DNA of 39,329 nt, taken from contig DATNQI010000099.1 of the NCBI GenBank assembly GCA_036704125.1, positions 1 to 39,329 on the forward strand, given 5' to 3'. Made by a program: the position numbers and the translations under genes. Numbering within the stretch: position 1 is the first letter of the stretch; each line of letters starts with the position of its first letter. The DNA is from Pantanalinema sp. Lineage in GTDB: Bacteria; Cyanobacteriota; Sericytochromatia; S15B-MN24; UBA4093. Below are positions 14,522-22,858 of this stretch, in pieces. The notes beneath the pieces are model-generated. The model ran no database searches, was not told the origin of the DNA, and worked only from the letters and a program-made list of their open reading frames with translations.

Positions 14522-15469
14522 ATGATCGAAAACGTCCTCATCATCGGCGCCGGCCCCGCGGGCTACACGGCGGGCATCTACGCCGCGCGAGCCAACCTTT
14601 CCCCCATCCTGTTCGAGGGCACCCAGCCCGGCGGCCAGCTGATGACCACCACCGACGTCGAGAACTTCCCCGGCTTCCCCGACGGGGTGCAGGGGCCCGA
14701 GATGATGCAGCTCTTCCGCGCCCAGGCCGAGCGCTTCGGCACCCGCATCGTCTCCGACTTCATCGACCGGGTCGACTTCTCGACCAGGCCCTTCAAGGTC
14801 TGGGACAGCAGGGGCCGGCTCCACGAGGCCCGTTCGATCATCATCGCGACCGGCGCGAGCGCCATGTACCTCGGCCTTCCGTCCGAGGAGCGCCTCCAGG
14901 GCCGCGGCGTGTCGGCCTGCGCCACCTGCGACGGCTTCTTCTTCCGGGGCAAGGACGTCATGGTCGTCGGCGGCGGCGACACGGCCCTCGAGGAGGCGCT
15001 GTTCCTCAGCAACATGACCAACAAGGTCTACCTGGTCCACCGCCGCGACCAGTTCCGCGGCAGCAAGATCATGCAGCAGCGCGCCCTCTCCAACCCCAAG
15101 ATCGAGGTCGTCTGGAACTCCACCATCGACGAGGTCATCGGCGAGGACAAGGTCACCGCCGTGCGCCTCAAGGACGTCCAGACCGGAGAGACGCGCGAGC
15201 AGAGCATCGACGGCGTGTTCGTCGCCATCGGACACAAGCCGGCGACCGCGCTCTTCCAGGGCCAGCTCGAGCTGGACCAGAAGGGCTACATCCTCACCCA
15301 CGAGGGCACCCGCACCAGCGTCGAGGGCGTCTTCGCCGCCGGCGACGTGCAGGACACGGTCTATCGCCAGGCGATCACGGCGGCGGGCAGCGGCTGCATG
15401 GCCGCTATCGACGCCGAGCGCTGGCTCGCCGGCATCGCCGAGGAGGCGAGCGCCGGCGCGGCGTCCTAG
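14522..15469 (+). CDS. trxB: Thioredoxin reductase
   Basis: A 315-residue FAD enzyme that uses NADPH to reduce thioredoxin. GAGPAGYTA (FAD-binding Rossmann) lies near the N-terminus. The redox-active pair C133-A-T-C136 sits in [22 protein letters not shown] is the NADPH-binding motif, HRRD follows it (NADPH 2'-phosphate recognition), and GVFAAGD near the C-terminus closes the FAD site. All are canonical, and the length matches bacterial low-molecular-weight TrxB. ATG 14522 has AGGAG 10 bases upstream. It lies between the Fur-family regulator and the peroxiredoxin, so it probably feeds electrons via thioredoxin to the peroxiredoxin. Confidence 0.95.
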   Translation: MIENVLIIGAGPAGYTAGIYAARANLSPILFEGTQPGGQLMTTTDVENFPGFPDGVQGPEMMQLFRAQAERFGTRIVSDFIDRVDFSTRPFKVWDSRGRLHEARSIIIATGASAMYLGLPSEERLQGRGVSACATCDGFFFRGKDVMVVGGGDTALEEALFLSNMTNKVYLVHRRDQFRGSKIMQQRALSNPKIEVVWNSTIDEVIGEDKVTAVRLKDVQTGETREQSIDGVFVAIGHKPATALFQGQLELDQKGYILTHEGTRTSVEGVFAAGDVQDTVYRQAITAAGSGCMAAIDAERWLAGIAEEASAGAAS

Positions 15470-15513
15470 ACCCTTTCTCCAATTTCCCACGCACCCACTA
15501 TCAAGGAGGCACC

Positions 15514-16107
15514 ATGCTTCAGCCCACCATGAAGGCTCCCGAATTCAAGGCCACCGCGGTCGTGAACGGCCAGTTCAAGGATATCTCGCTCTCCGACTAC
15601 AAGGGCAAGAACGTCGTCCTGTTCTTCTACCCCCTCGACTTCACGTTCGTGTGCCCGACCGAGATCCTCGCGTTCTCGGATCGCATCCAGGAGTTCAAGT
15701 CGCGCAACACCGAGGTGATCGGCATCTCGACCGACTCGCACTTCTCGCACCTCGCCTGGACCAACGCCAAGCGCGCCGAGGGCGGCCTCGAGGGCCTCAG
15801 CTACCCGCTCGTCGCGGACTTCACCAAGACCATCGCGACCGAGTACGGCGTCCTCAAGGCCGACGAGGGCGTGGCCTTCCGCGGCCTCTTCCTGATCGAC
15901 AAGAACGGCGTCATCCAGCACATGGTCGTCAACAACCTGCCCCTGGGCCGCTCGGTCGACGAGACCCTGCGCATGGTCGACGCCCTCACCCACTTCGAGC
16001 AGCACGGCGAGGTTTGCCCCGCCGACTGGAAGCCCGGCAAGGCCACGATCATCCCCGATCCCGCCAAGTCCAAGGAGTACTTCCAGAAGGCCGCCGCGGC
16101 CGTCTAG
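15514..16107 (+). CDS. Typical 2-Cys peroxiredoxin (Prx1/AhpC type)
   Basis: A 197-residue thiol peroxidase that reduces H2O2 and organic peroxides. The peroxidatic C47 lies in FVCPTE and the resolving C168 in [10 protein letters not shown]; both are intact. A GGL-containing loop and a C-terminal YF (in KEYFQKA) resemble the GGLG/YF elements that make Prx1 enzymes prone to over-oxidation, though the first is interrupted (GGLEGL). It is more like plant/cyanobacterial 2-Cys Prx than enteric AhpC. ATG 15514 has AAGGAGG 6 bases upstream. It follows trxB by 44 bp and ends in a strong terminator, so regulator, reductase and peroxidase probably form one transcription unit. Confidence 0.95.
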   Translation: MLQPTMKAPEFKATAVVNGQFKDISLSDYKGKNVVLFFYPLDFTFVCPTEILAFSDRIQEFKSRNTEVIGISTDSHFSHLAWTNAKRAEGGLEGLSYPLVADFTKTIATEYGVLKADEGVAFRGLFLIDKNGVIQHMVVNNLPLGRSVDETLRMVDALTHFEQHGEVCPADWKPGKATIIPDPAKSKEYFQKAAAAV

Positions 16108-16127
16108 CCCGAGGATCCTTCGCCTCG

Positions 16128-16153
16128 CACCCCCCCGGGCTTCCGGGGGGGTG
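16128..16153 (+). terminator. Terminator after the peroxiredoxin gene
   Basis: CACCCCCCCGG (16128-16138) pairs perfectly with CCGGGGGGGTG (16143-16153) around GCTT, followed by a short TTC. It closes the regulator-trxB-peroxiredoxin unit, 20 bp after the stop. Confidence 0.85.
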
Positions 16154-16173
16154 TTCGCATGCGGGGGACGCGG

Positions 16174-16179
16174 TATAAT
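16174..16179 (+). promoter_or_regulatory. -10 box of the SNF2 operon
   Basis: A consensus TATAAT lies 38 bp before the TTG start of the helicase gene and just after the preceding terminator. The -35 region (GTGTTCG, about 17 bp upstream) is poor. Confidence 0.6.
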
Positions 16180-16216
16180 CAGTGGATTGATCGATTTCGA
16201 GGGGTGAGGCGACGGC

Positions 16217-19200
16217 TTGGAACAGGCGACGATTTTTTCGAAACGGGAACTCGAGCGGTGGGCCGATGCCCTGACGTTCCGGAAGGGATCGGCCTGTTTC
16301 GAGCAGGGCGGCGTCGGCGTGCCGGCCGTCAGCACCCCGGCGCCCGGGGTGCTGCGCGTCCAGGCCCGGGTCGACGACGGCACGGTCTACCCCCAGACCA
16401 CCTACCTCGAGTGGGACGGCAAGCTGCTGCGCGCGCGCTGCGACTGCCACGACGGCGAGCGGTGCCGCCATGCGATCGCCCTGGCCCTGGCCTTCCTCGA
16501 CGCGCCGGTGGACCTGCCCCGGCCGGTGGCCGAGGTGGCCGGCAAGGTCTTCCTGCCGGGCCAGGACGTGATCCTCTACGGGCTCTGGCCGGCGCCTCCC
16601 CCAAAGAAGCTCGAGAACATGTACCGTCGCCCCCAGTGCCTGTGGCTCGCGCTCGACACCACGCGCCTGCGCGAGGACGGCACCCCGGGCGCCCCTCGCC
16701 CCATGGCGCTGTGGGGTACCCCCACCGGCCGCCACCTCAGCGACGCGGACAAGGCCATCCTCACCCTGGTGACCCCCTTCTTCCAGTCCCACGGGCGCCA
16801 CTTCTCCTCGCCGCACGCGCGGGGCATCCCGCTGCTCGAGGATCAGGTGGACCAGGTCCTGCGCCACCTGGCGGGCTACCCCTTCGTGTTCGGGGCGGGG
16901 CGCAAGCCCATCATCGTTCGCCCCGAGCTGGTGGTCCGCCACCGCCGCCTCTCGTCGTGGCATGGCGACGAGGGGATCTGGGAGCTCGAGGGCGCGCACC
17001 ATCCCGTGACGCCGGGCCGCGTGGTCGGGGACGACCCCGCGTGGGTGATGATCGAGGACGCCTTCTACCCCTTCTCGGAGATGACCCTCCCCTCGCTCGC
17101 CCCCGCCGATGAGGGGGAGACCGAAGCGTCGCTGCCGCCTTCCGAGGCGGCGAGCGTGACCCATCCCCAGGTGCCGCCGGTGCCTCGCCTGACCCTGCAC
17201 GAGGAGGGCGAGTACCTGCTCGGGCGTCTGGGCTTCGTCTACGGCTCCGCGACCCCGGTGACCGCCCAGGACCCGCGCCGGGCGGTGCTCGCCGAGCGCC
17301 AGGGGCAGTGGGGCCACTACCTGCGCGATCCCCAGGCCGAAGCGGCCCTGATCAAGCGCCTCGGCGAGGCGGGGCTCGACGCGCGCGCCGACGGGGACTA
17401 CCTGGGCTGGGGCGACGCGGCCCTCGGCTTCCTGATGGAAGGGGTGCCCGCCCTCATCGACGCGGGCTGGGAGGTCTTCGGCGAGGAGCGCCTCTCCTCC
17501 TTCAGGGTGGATCGCCGGCGCCTCAGCGTGGGCGTGGCCATCGCCACCGGCACCGACTGGTTCGACCTGGAGACGGTGCTCTCGCTCGAGGACGAGGTGC
17601 TGCCGGGAGCGAGCCTGCGCGACGCCCTGCGCGCCAACTCGCGCTACATCCGGCTCGGCTCGGGCGCCTACGCGCGCCTGCCCGAGGAGTGGCTCGCGCG
17701 CCAGAAGGGCCTCTCCGACGCGCTGGGGGTGGATGCCCTGATCGACGGGCAGGTCCTTCGCCAGCGCCTCCTGCGGCACCAGGCCCTCTTGGCCGACGAG
17801 GTGCTGCAGGCGGCGGACGCGCGGCGCGCGGATCCCGACTGGAGCGCCTTCGTCGAGCTGCTGCGCGACTTCTCACAGGTCGCCGAGGTGCCGGTCCCCG
17901 AGACCTTCCACGGCGAGCTGCGCGAGTACCAGCGCCGGGGCCTCGACTACCTGAGCTTCCTTGCCGACAACGGCCTCAACGGCATCCTCGCCGACGACAT
18001 GGGCCTCGGCAAGACGATCCAGGCGATCGCCCTCTTGCTGCGCGAGAAGGCCGCGGGCCGGCAGGGCCCGACCCTTCTCGTCGCGCCCACCTCGGTCGTC
18101 TTCAACTGGGAGCAGGAGCTCTCGCGCTTCGCGCCCGACCTCAAGCGCCTGGTCCTTCACGGCTCGGGCCGCCGCGACCTGTTCGAGGAGATCGCCTCGG
18201 CGGACGTGGTGATCACGAGCTACTCGCTGCTGCGGCGCGACTTCGACGTGCTGTCGCAGCAGGCCTTCCACTACGTGATCCTGGACGAGGCGCAGAACAT
18301 CAAGAACCCGCGCTCGCAGGCCGCCAAGTTCGCCTGCCGCCTCTCGGCGCGCCATCGCCTCTGCCTGACGGGCACGCCCATCGAGAACAACCTGCTCGAG
18401 CTGTGGAGCCTGTTCCAGTTCCTGATGCCGGGCTACCTGGGCTCCGAGAAGCGCTTCAGGCGCCTGTACCTCTCGACCGAGCCAGGCGCCAGGGATCAGC
18501 GCTCGGACTCCCTGCGCCGGCTCACCCGTCCCTTCATCCTGCGCCGCCTCAAGCAGGAGGTGGCGACCGACCTTCCGCCGCGCTCGGAGATGGTCACCTA
18601 CTGCGAGCTGGGCAGCGAGCAGCGCCAGTTTTACGACTCGCTGCTGTCCTCGATCCGGCAGGAGGTGCTGGGCACGGTCGATCGCGTGGGCCTCGCCAAG
18701 TCGCGCTTCAACGTCCTGGAGGGCCTCCTGCGCCTGCGCCAGGCCTGCTGCGATCCGCAGATGGTCAGCGCGAGGGCCGCGGAGATCCCCTCGGCCAAGG
18801 TGGAGCTGTTCGTCGAGCTGGTCAAGCAGGTGGTGGAGGAGGGGCACCGGGTGCTCGTCTTCAGCCAGTTCGTGAAGGTCCTGAAGATCCTCGAGAAGCG
18901 CCTGCTTGCCGAGGGGATCACCTACTCCTACCTGGACGGCCAGACCAAGGACCGCCTGGAGCGCGTCGAGCGCTTCAACGCCGGCGACACGCCGGTCTTC
19001 CTCATCAGCCTCAAGGCGGGCGGCACCGGCCTGAACCTGACGGGCGCGGACTACGTGATCCACTTCGACCCCTGGTGGAACCCCGCGGTCGAGGACCAGG
19101 CCACCGACCGGGCCCACCGCATCGGCCAGACCCGCCACGTCTTCGCCTACAAGCTGATCGCCAAGGACACCGTCGAGGAGAAGGTCCTGGCCCTGCAGCA

Positions 19201-19291
19201 GCGCAAGCGGCAGATGGTGCGCGACATCCTGGGCGGCGAGGAGATGGTCCGGGCGCTGTCTCGCGAGGACCTGGAGTACCTCTTCTCATAG
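16217..19291 (+). CDS. SWIM zinc finger-SNF2 family helicase/ATPase
   Basis: A 1024-residue SWI2/SNF2 ATPase. An N-terminal SWIM zinc finger has C75-x-C77-x5-C83-x-H85. A long middle region (100-530) is the SNF2-associated part. The motor begins near 560 with QRRGLDYL, Walker A DDMGLGKT (593-600) and DEAQ box at 690, then helicase-C with SLKAGGTGLNLT and the DRAHRIGQ arginine-finger motif. All ATPase motifs are intact. Bacterial SNF2 proteins move along DNA or remodel proteins on it; the precise role is unknown. Start: TTG 16217 follows GAGGGGTGAGG at good spacing, and no in-frame ATG gives an intact N-terminus. The Nudix and thioesterase genes follow closely. Confidence 0.93.
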   Translation: MEQATIFSKRELERWADALTFRKGSACFEQGGVGVPAVSTPAPGVLRVQARVDDGTVYPQTTYLEWDGKLLRARCDCHDGERCRHAIALALAFLDAPVDLPRPVAEVAGKVFLPGQDVILYGLWPAPPPKKLENMYRRPQCLWLALDTTRLREDGTPGAPRPMALWGTPTGRHLSDADKAILTLVTPFFQSHGRHFSSPHARGIPLLEDQVDQVLRHLAGYPFVFGAGRKPIIVRPELVVRHRRLSSWHGDEGIWELEGAHHPVTPGRVVGDDPAWVMIEDAFYPFSEMTLPSLAPADEGETEASLPPSEAASVTHPQVPPVPRLTLHEEGEYLLGRLGFVYGSATPVTAQDPRRAVLAERQGQWGHYLRDPQAEAALIKRLGEAGLDARADGDYLGWGDAALGFLMEGVPALIDAGWEVFGEERLSSFRVDRRRLSVGVAIATGTDWFDLETVLSLEDEVLPGASLRDALRANSRYIRLGSGAYARLPEEWLARQKGLSDALGVDALIDGQVLRQRLLRHQALLADEVLQAADARRADPDWSAFVELLRDFSQVAEVPVPETFHGELREYQRRGLDYLSFLADNGLNGILADDMGLGKTIQAIALLLREKAAGRQGPTLLVAPTSVVFNWEQELSRFAPDLKRLVLHGSGRRDLFEEIASADVVITSYSLLRRDFDVLSQQAFHYVILDEAQNIKNPRSQAAKFACRLSARHRLCLTGTPIENNLLELWSLFQFLMPGYLGSEKRFRRLYLSTEPGARDQRSDSLRRLTRPFILRRLKQEVATDLPPRSEMVTYCELGSEQRQFYDSLLSSIRQEVLGTVDRVGLAKSRFNVLEGLLRLRQACCDPQMVSARAAEIPSAKVELFVELVKQVVEEGHRVLVFSQFVKVLKILEKRLLAEGITYSYLDGQTKDRLERVERFNAGDTPVFLISLKAGGTGLNLTGADYVIHFDPWWNPAVEDQATDRAHRIGQTRHVFAYKLIAKDTVEEKVLALQQRKRQMVRDILGGEEMVRALSREDLEYLFS

Positions 19292-19303
19292 GCTGGAGTT
19301 CTC

Positions 19304-19828
19304 TTGGCACCTTCCTTCCGCTACTGCCCCCACTGCCGCGCCGAGCTTTCGCTGCGCGCGATCGAGGGGCGCGATCGCACCTTCTGCCCCGCTTGCCAAG
19401 CCGTGTTCTACGAGAACTCCAAGCCGTGCGCCGGGGCCCTCGTCTCGGACGGCGAGGGGCGCCTGCTCCTGGCCCGGCGTGCGATCGCGCCCTTCCTCGG
19501 CCTCTGGGACATCCCGGGCGGCTACCTGGAGGCCGGCGAGCACCCCGAGGCGGGGGCCGTGCGCGAGGTGCGCGAGGAGACGGGGCTCGAGGTCGCGATC
19601 ACCGGCTTCGGCGGCATCTACATGGACACCTACGGCGAGGGCGGGGTTTCGACCCTCAACGCCTTCTACGAGGCCCGGGTCGTCGGCGGCGCCCTGAGCG
19701 CGCAGGACGACGTGAGCGAGCTCGCCTGGTTTGCGCCCGGGGACGTGCCGCTCGACGCCTTCTCGTTCGAGAACGGAAAACAAGCGATCAGGGACTGGCT
19801 CGCACGCCGCGGCCACGTCCGGAGGTGA
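19304..19828 (+). CDS. Nudix hydrolase with N-terminal zinc ribbon
   Basis: A 174-residue pyrophosphohydrolase. A zinc ribbon is formed by C8-P-H-C11 and C28-P-A-C31. The Nudix box G-x5-E-x7-REVREETGL spans 73-95 with all Mg-binding glutamates. This layout resembles NudC-like or YfcD/ADP-ribose-pyrophosphatase-like proteins that act on nucleoside diphosphate derivatives; the substrate is not predictable. Start TTG 19304 has GGAG 5 bases upstream and lies 12 bp after the helicase stop, and its own stop overlaps the ribosome site of the next gene, so the three are probably one operon. Confidence 0.9.
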   Translation: MAPSFRYCPHCRAELSLRAIEGRDRTFCPACQAVFYENSKPCAGALVSDGEGRLLLARRAIAPFLGLWDIPGGYLEAGEHPEAGAVREVREETGLEVAITGFGGIYMDTYGEGGVSTLNAFYEARVVGGALSAQDDVSELAWFAPGDVPLDAFSFENGKQAIRDWLARRGHVRR

Positions 19829-19832
19829 GCCC

Positions 19833-20339
19833 ATGAACCCCTACCACGTCGAGTCCTTCGGCCCCATCACGCCCTTCGGCGAGGCCGCGCCGCCTCCGGC
19901 CGGAACGCGCGAGGACTGGGTGATGCTGAGCAAGCACGGCCCCTGCTTCGTCTGCGACCCGGAAAACCCGGCCGGGATGCGCGCCGACTTCTACCGGGAC
20001 CGGGACGTGATCCGCTGCCCCTTCGTCTTCAAGGACGCCCAGATGGGTCCGCCCGGCCACGCCCACGGCGGAAGCCTCGCGGCCCTGCTCGACGAGATCA
20101 TGGGGGCGGCCGCCTGGAACCGGCGCAAGAACCTGCTCGCGGTCCACCTGGAGTACGACCTGCGCCGTCCCACGCCCATCGGCGTCGAGGTGATGGCCAC
20201 GGCCTGGGTGAAGGCGGACGGCAACCGCTCGATCCGGGTCGCCTCGGAGATTCGCCTGCCGGACGGCACCGTGGCGGTCGAGGCCTCGGGGGTCTTCGCC
20301 CAGGCGCCGGCGATGTTCGATCGGGAGTTCCACGGGTAG
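19833..20339 (+). CDS. PaaI-like hotdog-fold thioesterase
   Basis: A 168-residue protein with the 4HBT/PaaI signature HAHGGSLAALLDE (HGG at 78-80, catalytic-type D87), then the long beta-strands of the hotdog fold. Such enzymes hydrolyse acyl-CoA thioesters. The N-terminus holds CFVC (38-41), as in family members with HGPCFVCDPEN openings; whether the cysteines bind metal is unknown. Start ATG 19833 has GGAGGTGAG just upstream, overlapping the Nudix stop. It is the last gene of the helicase-Nudix operon, with no clear functional link between the members. Confidence 0.87.
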   Translation: MNPYHVESFGPITPFGEAAPPPAGTREDWVMLSKHGPCFVCDPENPAGMRADFYRDRDVIRCPFVFKDAQMGPPGHAHGGSLAALLDEIMGAAAWNRRKNLLAVHLEYDLRRPTPIGVEVMATAWVKADGNRSIRVASEIRLPDGTVAVEASGVFAQAPAMFDREFHG

Positions 20340-20425
20340 CGTCCGAGGGTTTCACGAACGCGTAACGAAAGCTTGATGAAATCCGATCGGTTGCTTCAGC
20401 AGAAAGTCATTTTTTCCGGGCATAA

Positions 20426-20556
20426 TCATCTCAGAAAGCCGAGAGATGAGGGCCGAAGCAAAATCCGGGGCAACCCGAACCGGTTGGCCAGTGACATCAG
20501 GAAAGCCCAAAACTCGCTCGCATCCGAAGCCCGCCGGGATTCCCCGGCGGGCTTCG
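20426..20556 (+). ncRNA. Candidate structured leader or small RNA 5' of the EF-hand gene
   Basis: The 305-bp gap before the EF-hand gene holds a chain of possible RNA helices. TCATCTC (20426-20432) pairs with GAGATGA (20443-20449). GGCC (20451-20454) pairs with GGCC (20486-20489), enclosing CGGG-GCAA-CCCG (20466-20477), a GNRA tetraloop hairpin. At 20525-20556 a 14-bp terminator-like stem (CGAAGCCCGCCGGG) has no T-run. A weak -10 (CATAAT, 20421-20426) is adjacent. I compared it with riboswitch classes I know (SAM, cobalamin, c-di-GMP, ydaO, TPP, FMN, M-box, fluoride) and found no match. It could be a cis-regulatory leader, an sRNA or an attenuator. Confidence 0.4.
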
Positions 20557-20644
20557 CGCGTTCGGACGCACAAGTTTCGGCCATGAACTCCCATAAGTAA
20601 ATCAGTCCTTAGCGCCGACTTAATCGCTTGTGAGGAGATCGTCC

Positions 20645-21397
20645 GTGAAGAAACTCGTCCTTTCCGCTCTCGCGCTCACCATGCTCGCCGGCTGCGGCGT
20701 CGGCAACGCGGGCCCGATGGTCGCGAACAAGACCTCCTCGCTCAGCGCCCTTTCCAAGGAGAGCTTCGCCAAGCTCGTCGACATGACGCGCGCCTTCGTC
20801 AAGGTCAAGTTCGACGAGGCGGACCTGGACAAGTCGGCCTTCCTCTCGCAGGAGGAGGCGTTCCCCGCCGGCACCACCTACGTGCTGGGCCAGTCGCGCC
20901 TGGGCAGCTTCGAGGCCCTCGATGCCAACAAGGACGGCAAGCTGGCCTTCGGCGAGATCGCCACCGAAGCGGTCGTCAAGGACATCGCCCTGAGCCTGCA
21001 TGGTCAGCTGGTCACCCTCTTCACCAGCCTGGACCGCGATGCCGACATGGTCCTGAAGGGCGACGAGATCCCGGCCGGCTATGACCTCAGCGGCAACGGC
21101 CAGGTGCCCTTCAGCGAGTACGAGGAGGCCTACGCCACCTACGTGCTGGGCGGCAGCGCCGGTCAGGTGCGCTACCTCTTCGCCCTCTGCGACACCAACC
21201 GCGACGGCAAGCTCTCCTTCGCCGAGATGCTCTCGGCCCCCTGGGGGCAGCCGGTCACCGGCTGGGCCGTCGGCCAGAAGGAAGCGCAGGCCCGCGAGTA
21301 CTTCACCCGCGCCGATGCCAACAAGGACGGCATCCTGAGCTTCGACGAGGTCAAGGCCGCCATGCCGGGGGGCGTCTCACTCCCGCCGGTCAAGTAA
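20645..21397 (+). CDS. Lipoprotein with six EF-hand calcium-binding loops
   Basis: The 250-residue protein opens with a lipoprotein signal (lipobox LAGC, C17), so it should be membrane-tethered outside the cytoplasm. Six 12-residue EF-hand loops are readable: 60-71, 93-104, 130-141, 147-158, 183-194 and 224-235. Each begins with Asp and ends with Glu; 93, 183 and 224 are textbook DxNxDG loops, 60 and 130 are looser. Spacing fits three pairs. The likely role is Ca2+ buffering, sensing or Ca-dependent binding at the cell surface. Start: GTG 20645, 8 bases after AGGAG; GTG 20630 is less suitable. A long structured leader precedes it and a 17-bp terminator follows. Confidence 0.92.
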   Translation: MKKLVLSALALTMLAGCGVGNAGPMVANKTSSLSALSKESFAKLVDMTRAFVKVKFDEADLDKSAFLSQEEAFPAGTTYVLGQSRLGSFEALDANKDGKLAFGEIATEAVVKDIALSLHGQLVTLFTSLDRDADMVLKGDEIPAGYDLSGNGQVPFSEYEEAYATYVLGGSAGQVRYLFALCDTNRDGKLSFAEMLSAPWGQPVTGWAVGQKEAQAREYFTRADANKDGILSFDEVKAAMPGGVSLPPVK

Positions 21398-21411
21398 GCC
21401 TTCTGTTTCAC

Positions 21412-21448
21412 GCGAAGGGCGGGCCGCAGGTTGCGGCCCGCCCTTCGC
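21412..21448. terminator. Bidirectional terminator between the EF-hand gene and sfsA
   Basis: A perfect 17-bp stem (21412-21428 with 21432-21448, core AAGGGCGGGCCGC) separates two convergent genes. It has no strong T-run on either side. Confidence 0.8.
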
Positions 21449-21453
21449 AACGT

Positions 21454-22155
21454 TTAGCCCCGGGCGATGGGGATCCGCTCGGCGACCGTGACCCCCTCGG
21501 GTCTCACCACGCAGCGGTAGCAGAGCGCCTCGACCCCTGCGGCGGTGGCCGCCTCGAAGGCGGCGGCGTAGGCAGGGTCGATCGCCTCGGCGAGCCAGAA
21601 GCGATCGCAGTCCTCCCGCTGGACCAGGTACACCATCACCGCCCGGTGGCCCTCGGCGACCATGGCGCTCAGCTCGCGCAGGTGCTTGGCCCCGCGCTCG
21701 GTCACCGCGTCCGGGAAGAGCGCCCGGCAGCCCTCTGCGAGGGTCACGTTCTTGACCTCCACGTAGCAGCGCCCCTTCTCGGGGTCGCTCAAGAGCAGGT
21801 CGATCCGGCTGTTCTGGCCGTACTTCTGCTCGGGCTTGAGGGCCTCGTAGCCAGCAAGCTCGGAGATGGCGCCCGAGGCGATCGCCTCGGCCACGATCCG
21901 GTTGGGGAGGGCGGTGTTGATCCCCACCCAGGTCGATCCCACCTTCACCAGCTCCCAGGTGTACTTGAGCTTCCGCGCGGGGTCGTCCCGGAAGCTGAGC
22001 AGGACGGGGCTATCCGGCGCGTCGCAGCCGCGCATGGAGCCCGAGTTGGCGCAGTGGGCGGTCACGACCCGGCCGTCCTCGAGGCGAACGTCGGCCAGGA
22101 ACCGCTTGTAGCGCTTGAGGAGCGTGCCTGGGATGAGGGGGGCGGCGTATTGCAT
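21454..22155 (-). CDS. sfsA: SfsA family DNA/RNA nuclease-like protein
   Basis: A 233-residue protein matching SfsA in length (234 in E. coli) and motifs: an N-terminal OB-like part with HCANSGSM, then SRIDLLL and CYVEVKNVTL, which carry the D and E-x-K metal site of a PD-(D/E)xK nuclease fold, and FPDAVTERGAKHL. The protein was named for sugar fermentation stimulation, and nucleic-acid binding or cleavage has been proposed. Start ATG 22155 opens with MQYAAPL and has GAGG 8 bases upstream; a longer frame would run into the divergent nuclease leader. The two genes diverge across 115 bp. Confidence 0.95.
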   Translation of the reverse strand: MQYAAPLIPGTLLKRYKRFLADVRLEDGRVVTAHCANSGSMRGCDAPDSPVLLSFRDDPARKLKYTWELVKVGSTWVGINTALPNRIVAEAIASGAISELAGYEALKPEQKYGQNSRIDLLLSDPEKGRCYVEVKNVTLAEGCRALFPDAVTERGAKHLRELSAMVAEGHRAVMVYLVQREDCDRFWLAEAIDPAYAAAFEAATAAGVEALCYRCVVRPEGVTVAERIPIARG

Positions 22156-22270
22156 CGGGTGAACCTCGGGAAACGGCGGAGTGAACGCTACTAGCCTACT
22201 AGGAAACCAGGAGGCAGGGTAAGAAGGGGACAGCAGCCAGCCCTGTGGATGCAGCAGCAAAGGAGCTTCC

Positions 22271-22819
22271 ATGTCGTTTCGCTATCGCCCGCTCGTCGCC
22301 GCGGCCCTCCTCGCCGCCCTGTTCGCCGCGCCCGCCTCGGCCGAGACCCTGCGCGGCAAGGTGATCAAGGTCGCCGACGGCGACACCGTCACGATCATGA
22401 CCGATGCCGGCAAGGAGCGCATTCGCCTGCTCGGCATCGACACCCCCGAGAAGAAGCAGCTTCCCTGGGGCCCCCGCGCCAAGGCCTTCACCGAGCAGCA
22501 GGTGATGGGCAAGGAGGTGAGGGTCGAGACGGACGTGGAGCCGCGCGATCGCTACGGCCGGGTCCTGGGCTACGTCTACGTGGGCAGGACCTTCCTGAAC
22601 CTGGAGCTGGTCCGCCAGGGCTACGCCATGCTCTACACCTCGCCTCCCAACGTCGCCCACACCGACGAGCTCGTGGCCGCGCAGCGCGAGGCGCGCCAGG
22701 CCGGGCGCAACATCTGGTCGCCCCGCGACGGCCTGACCGAGACGCCCTACGAGTACCGTCACAAGGGCAAGAAGCCGCCCAAGAAGATCGGCCAGGAAGG
22801 CCTGCCCGCGGCCCAGTGA
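22271..22819 (+). CDS. Secreted thermonuclease-like (SNase) endonuclease
   Basis: A 182-residue protein with a Sec signal peptide (cleavage likely after ASA, residue 24) followed by a staphylococcal-nuclease OB fold. Catalytic residues are present: R52 in IRLLGIDTPE, E60 and R97 in DRYGR; Asp ligands lie in DGDTV. These enzymes cut DNA and RNA with Ca2+. It is therefore expected outside the cytoplasm, perhaps for nutrient scavenging. The C-terminal 25 residues are Lys/Pro-rich. ATG 22271 has AAAGGAG 6 bases upstream. It is divergent from sfsA and followed by a hairpin. Confidence 0.93.
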   Translation: MSFRYRPLVAAALLAALFAAPASAETLRGKVIKVADGDTVTIMTDAGKERIRLLGIDTPEKKQLPWGPRAKAFTEQQVMGKEVRVETDVEPRDRYGRVLGYVYVGRTFLNLELVRQGYAMLYTSPPNVAHTDELVAAQREARQAGRNIWSPRDGLTETPYEYRHKGKKPPKKIGQEGLPAAQ

Positions 22820-22825
22820 CCAAGC

Positions 22826-22855
22826 CATCGCCCCTTTCGGTCGAAGGGGGCGATG
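22826..22855. terminator. Terminator between the nuclease and TonB receptor genes
   Basis: CATCGCCCC...TTC (22826-22838) pairs with GAAGGGGGCGATG (22843-22855) around GGTC. It sits between convergent genes and can serve both directions. Confidence 0.8.
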
Positions 22856-22858
22856 TGC

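Noticed and set aside
17308-19836. Second long frame inside the SNF2 helicase gene
   Set aside because: Frame-shifted shadow rich in Arg/Gly/Pro; no domain recognised, while the helicase frame is complete.
20426-20556. SAM or cobalamin riboswitch
   Set aside because: GGCAACCC and GCCAGTGACATCAGG recall pieces of those classes, but the order and conserved cores do not fit; no known class can be assigned.
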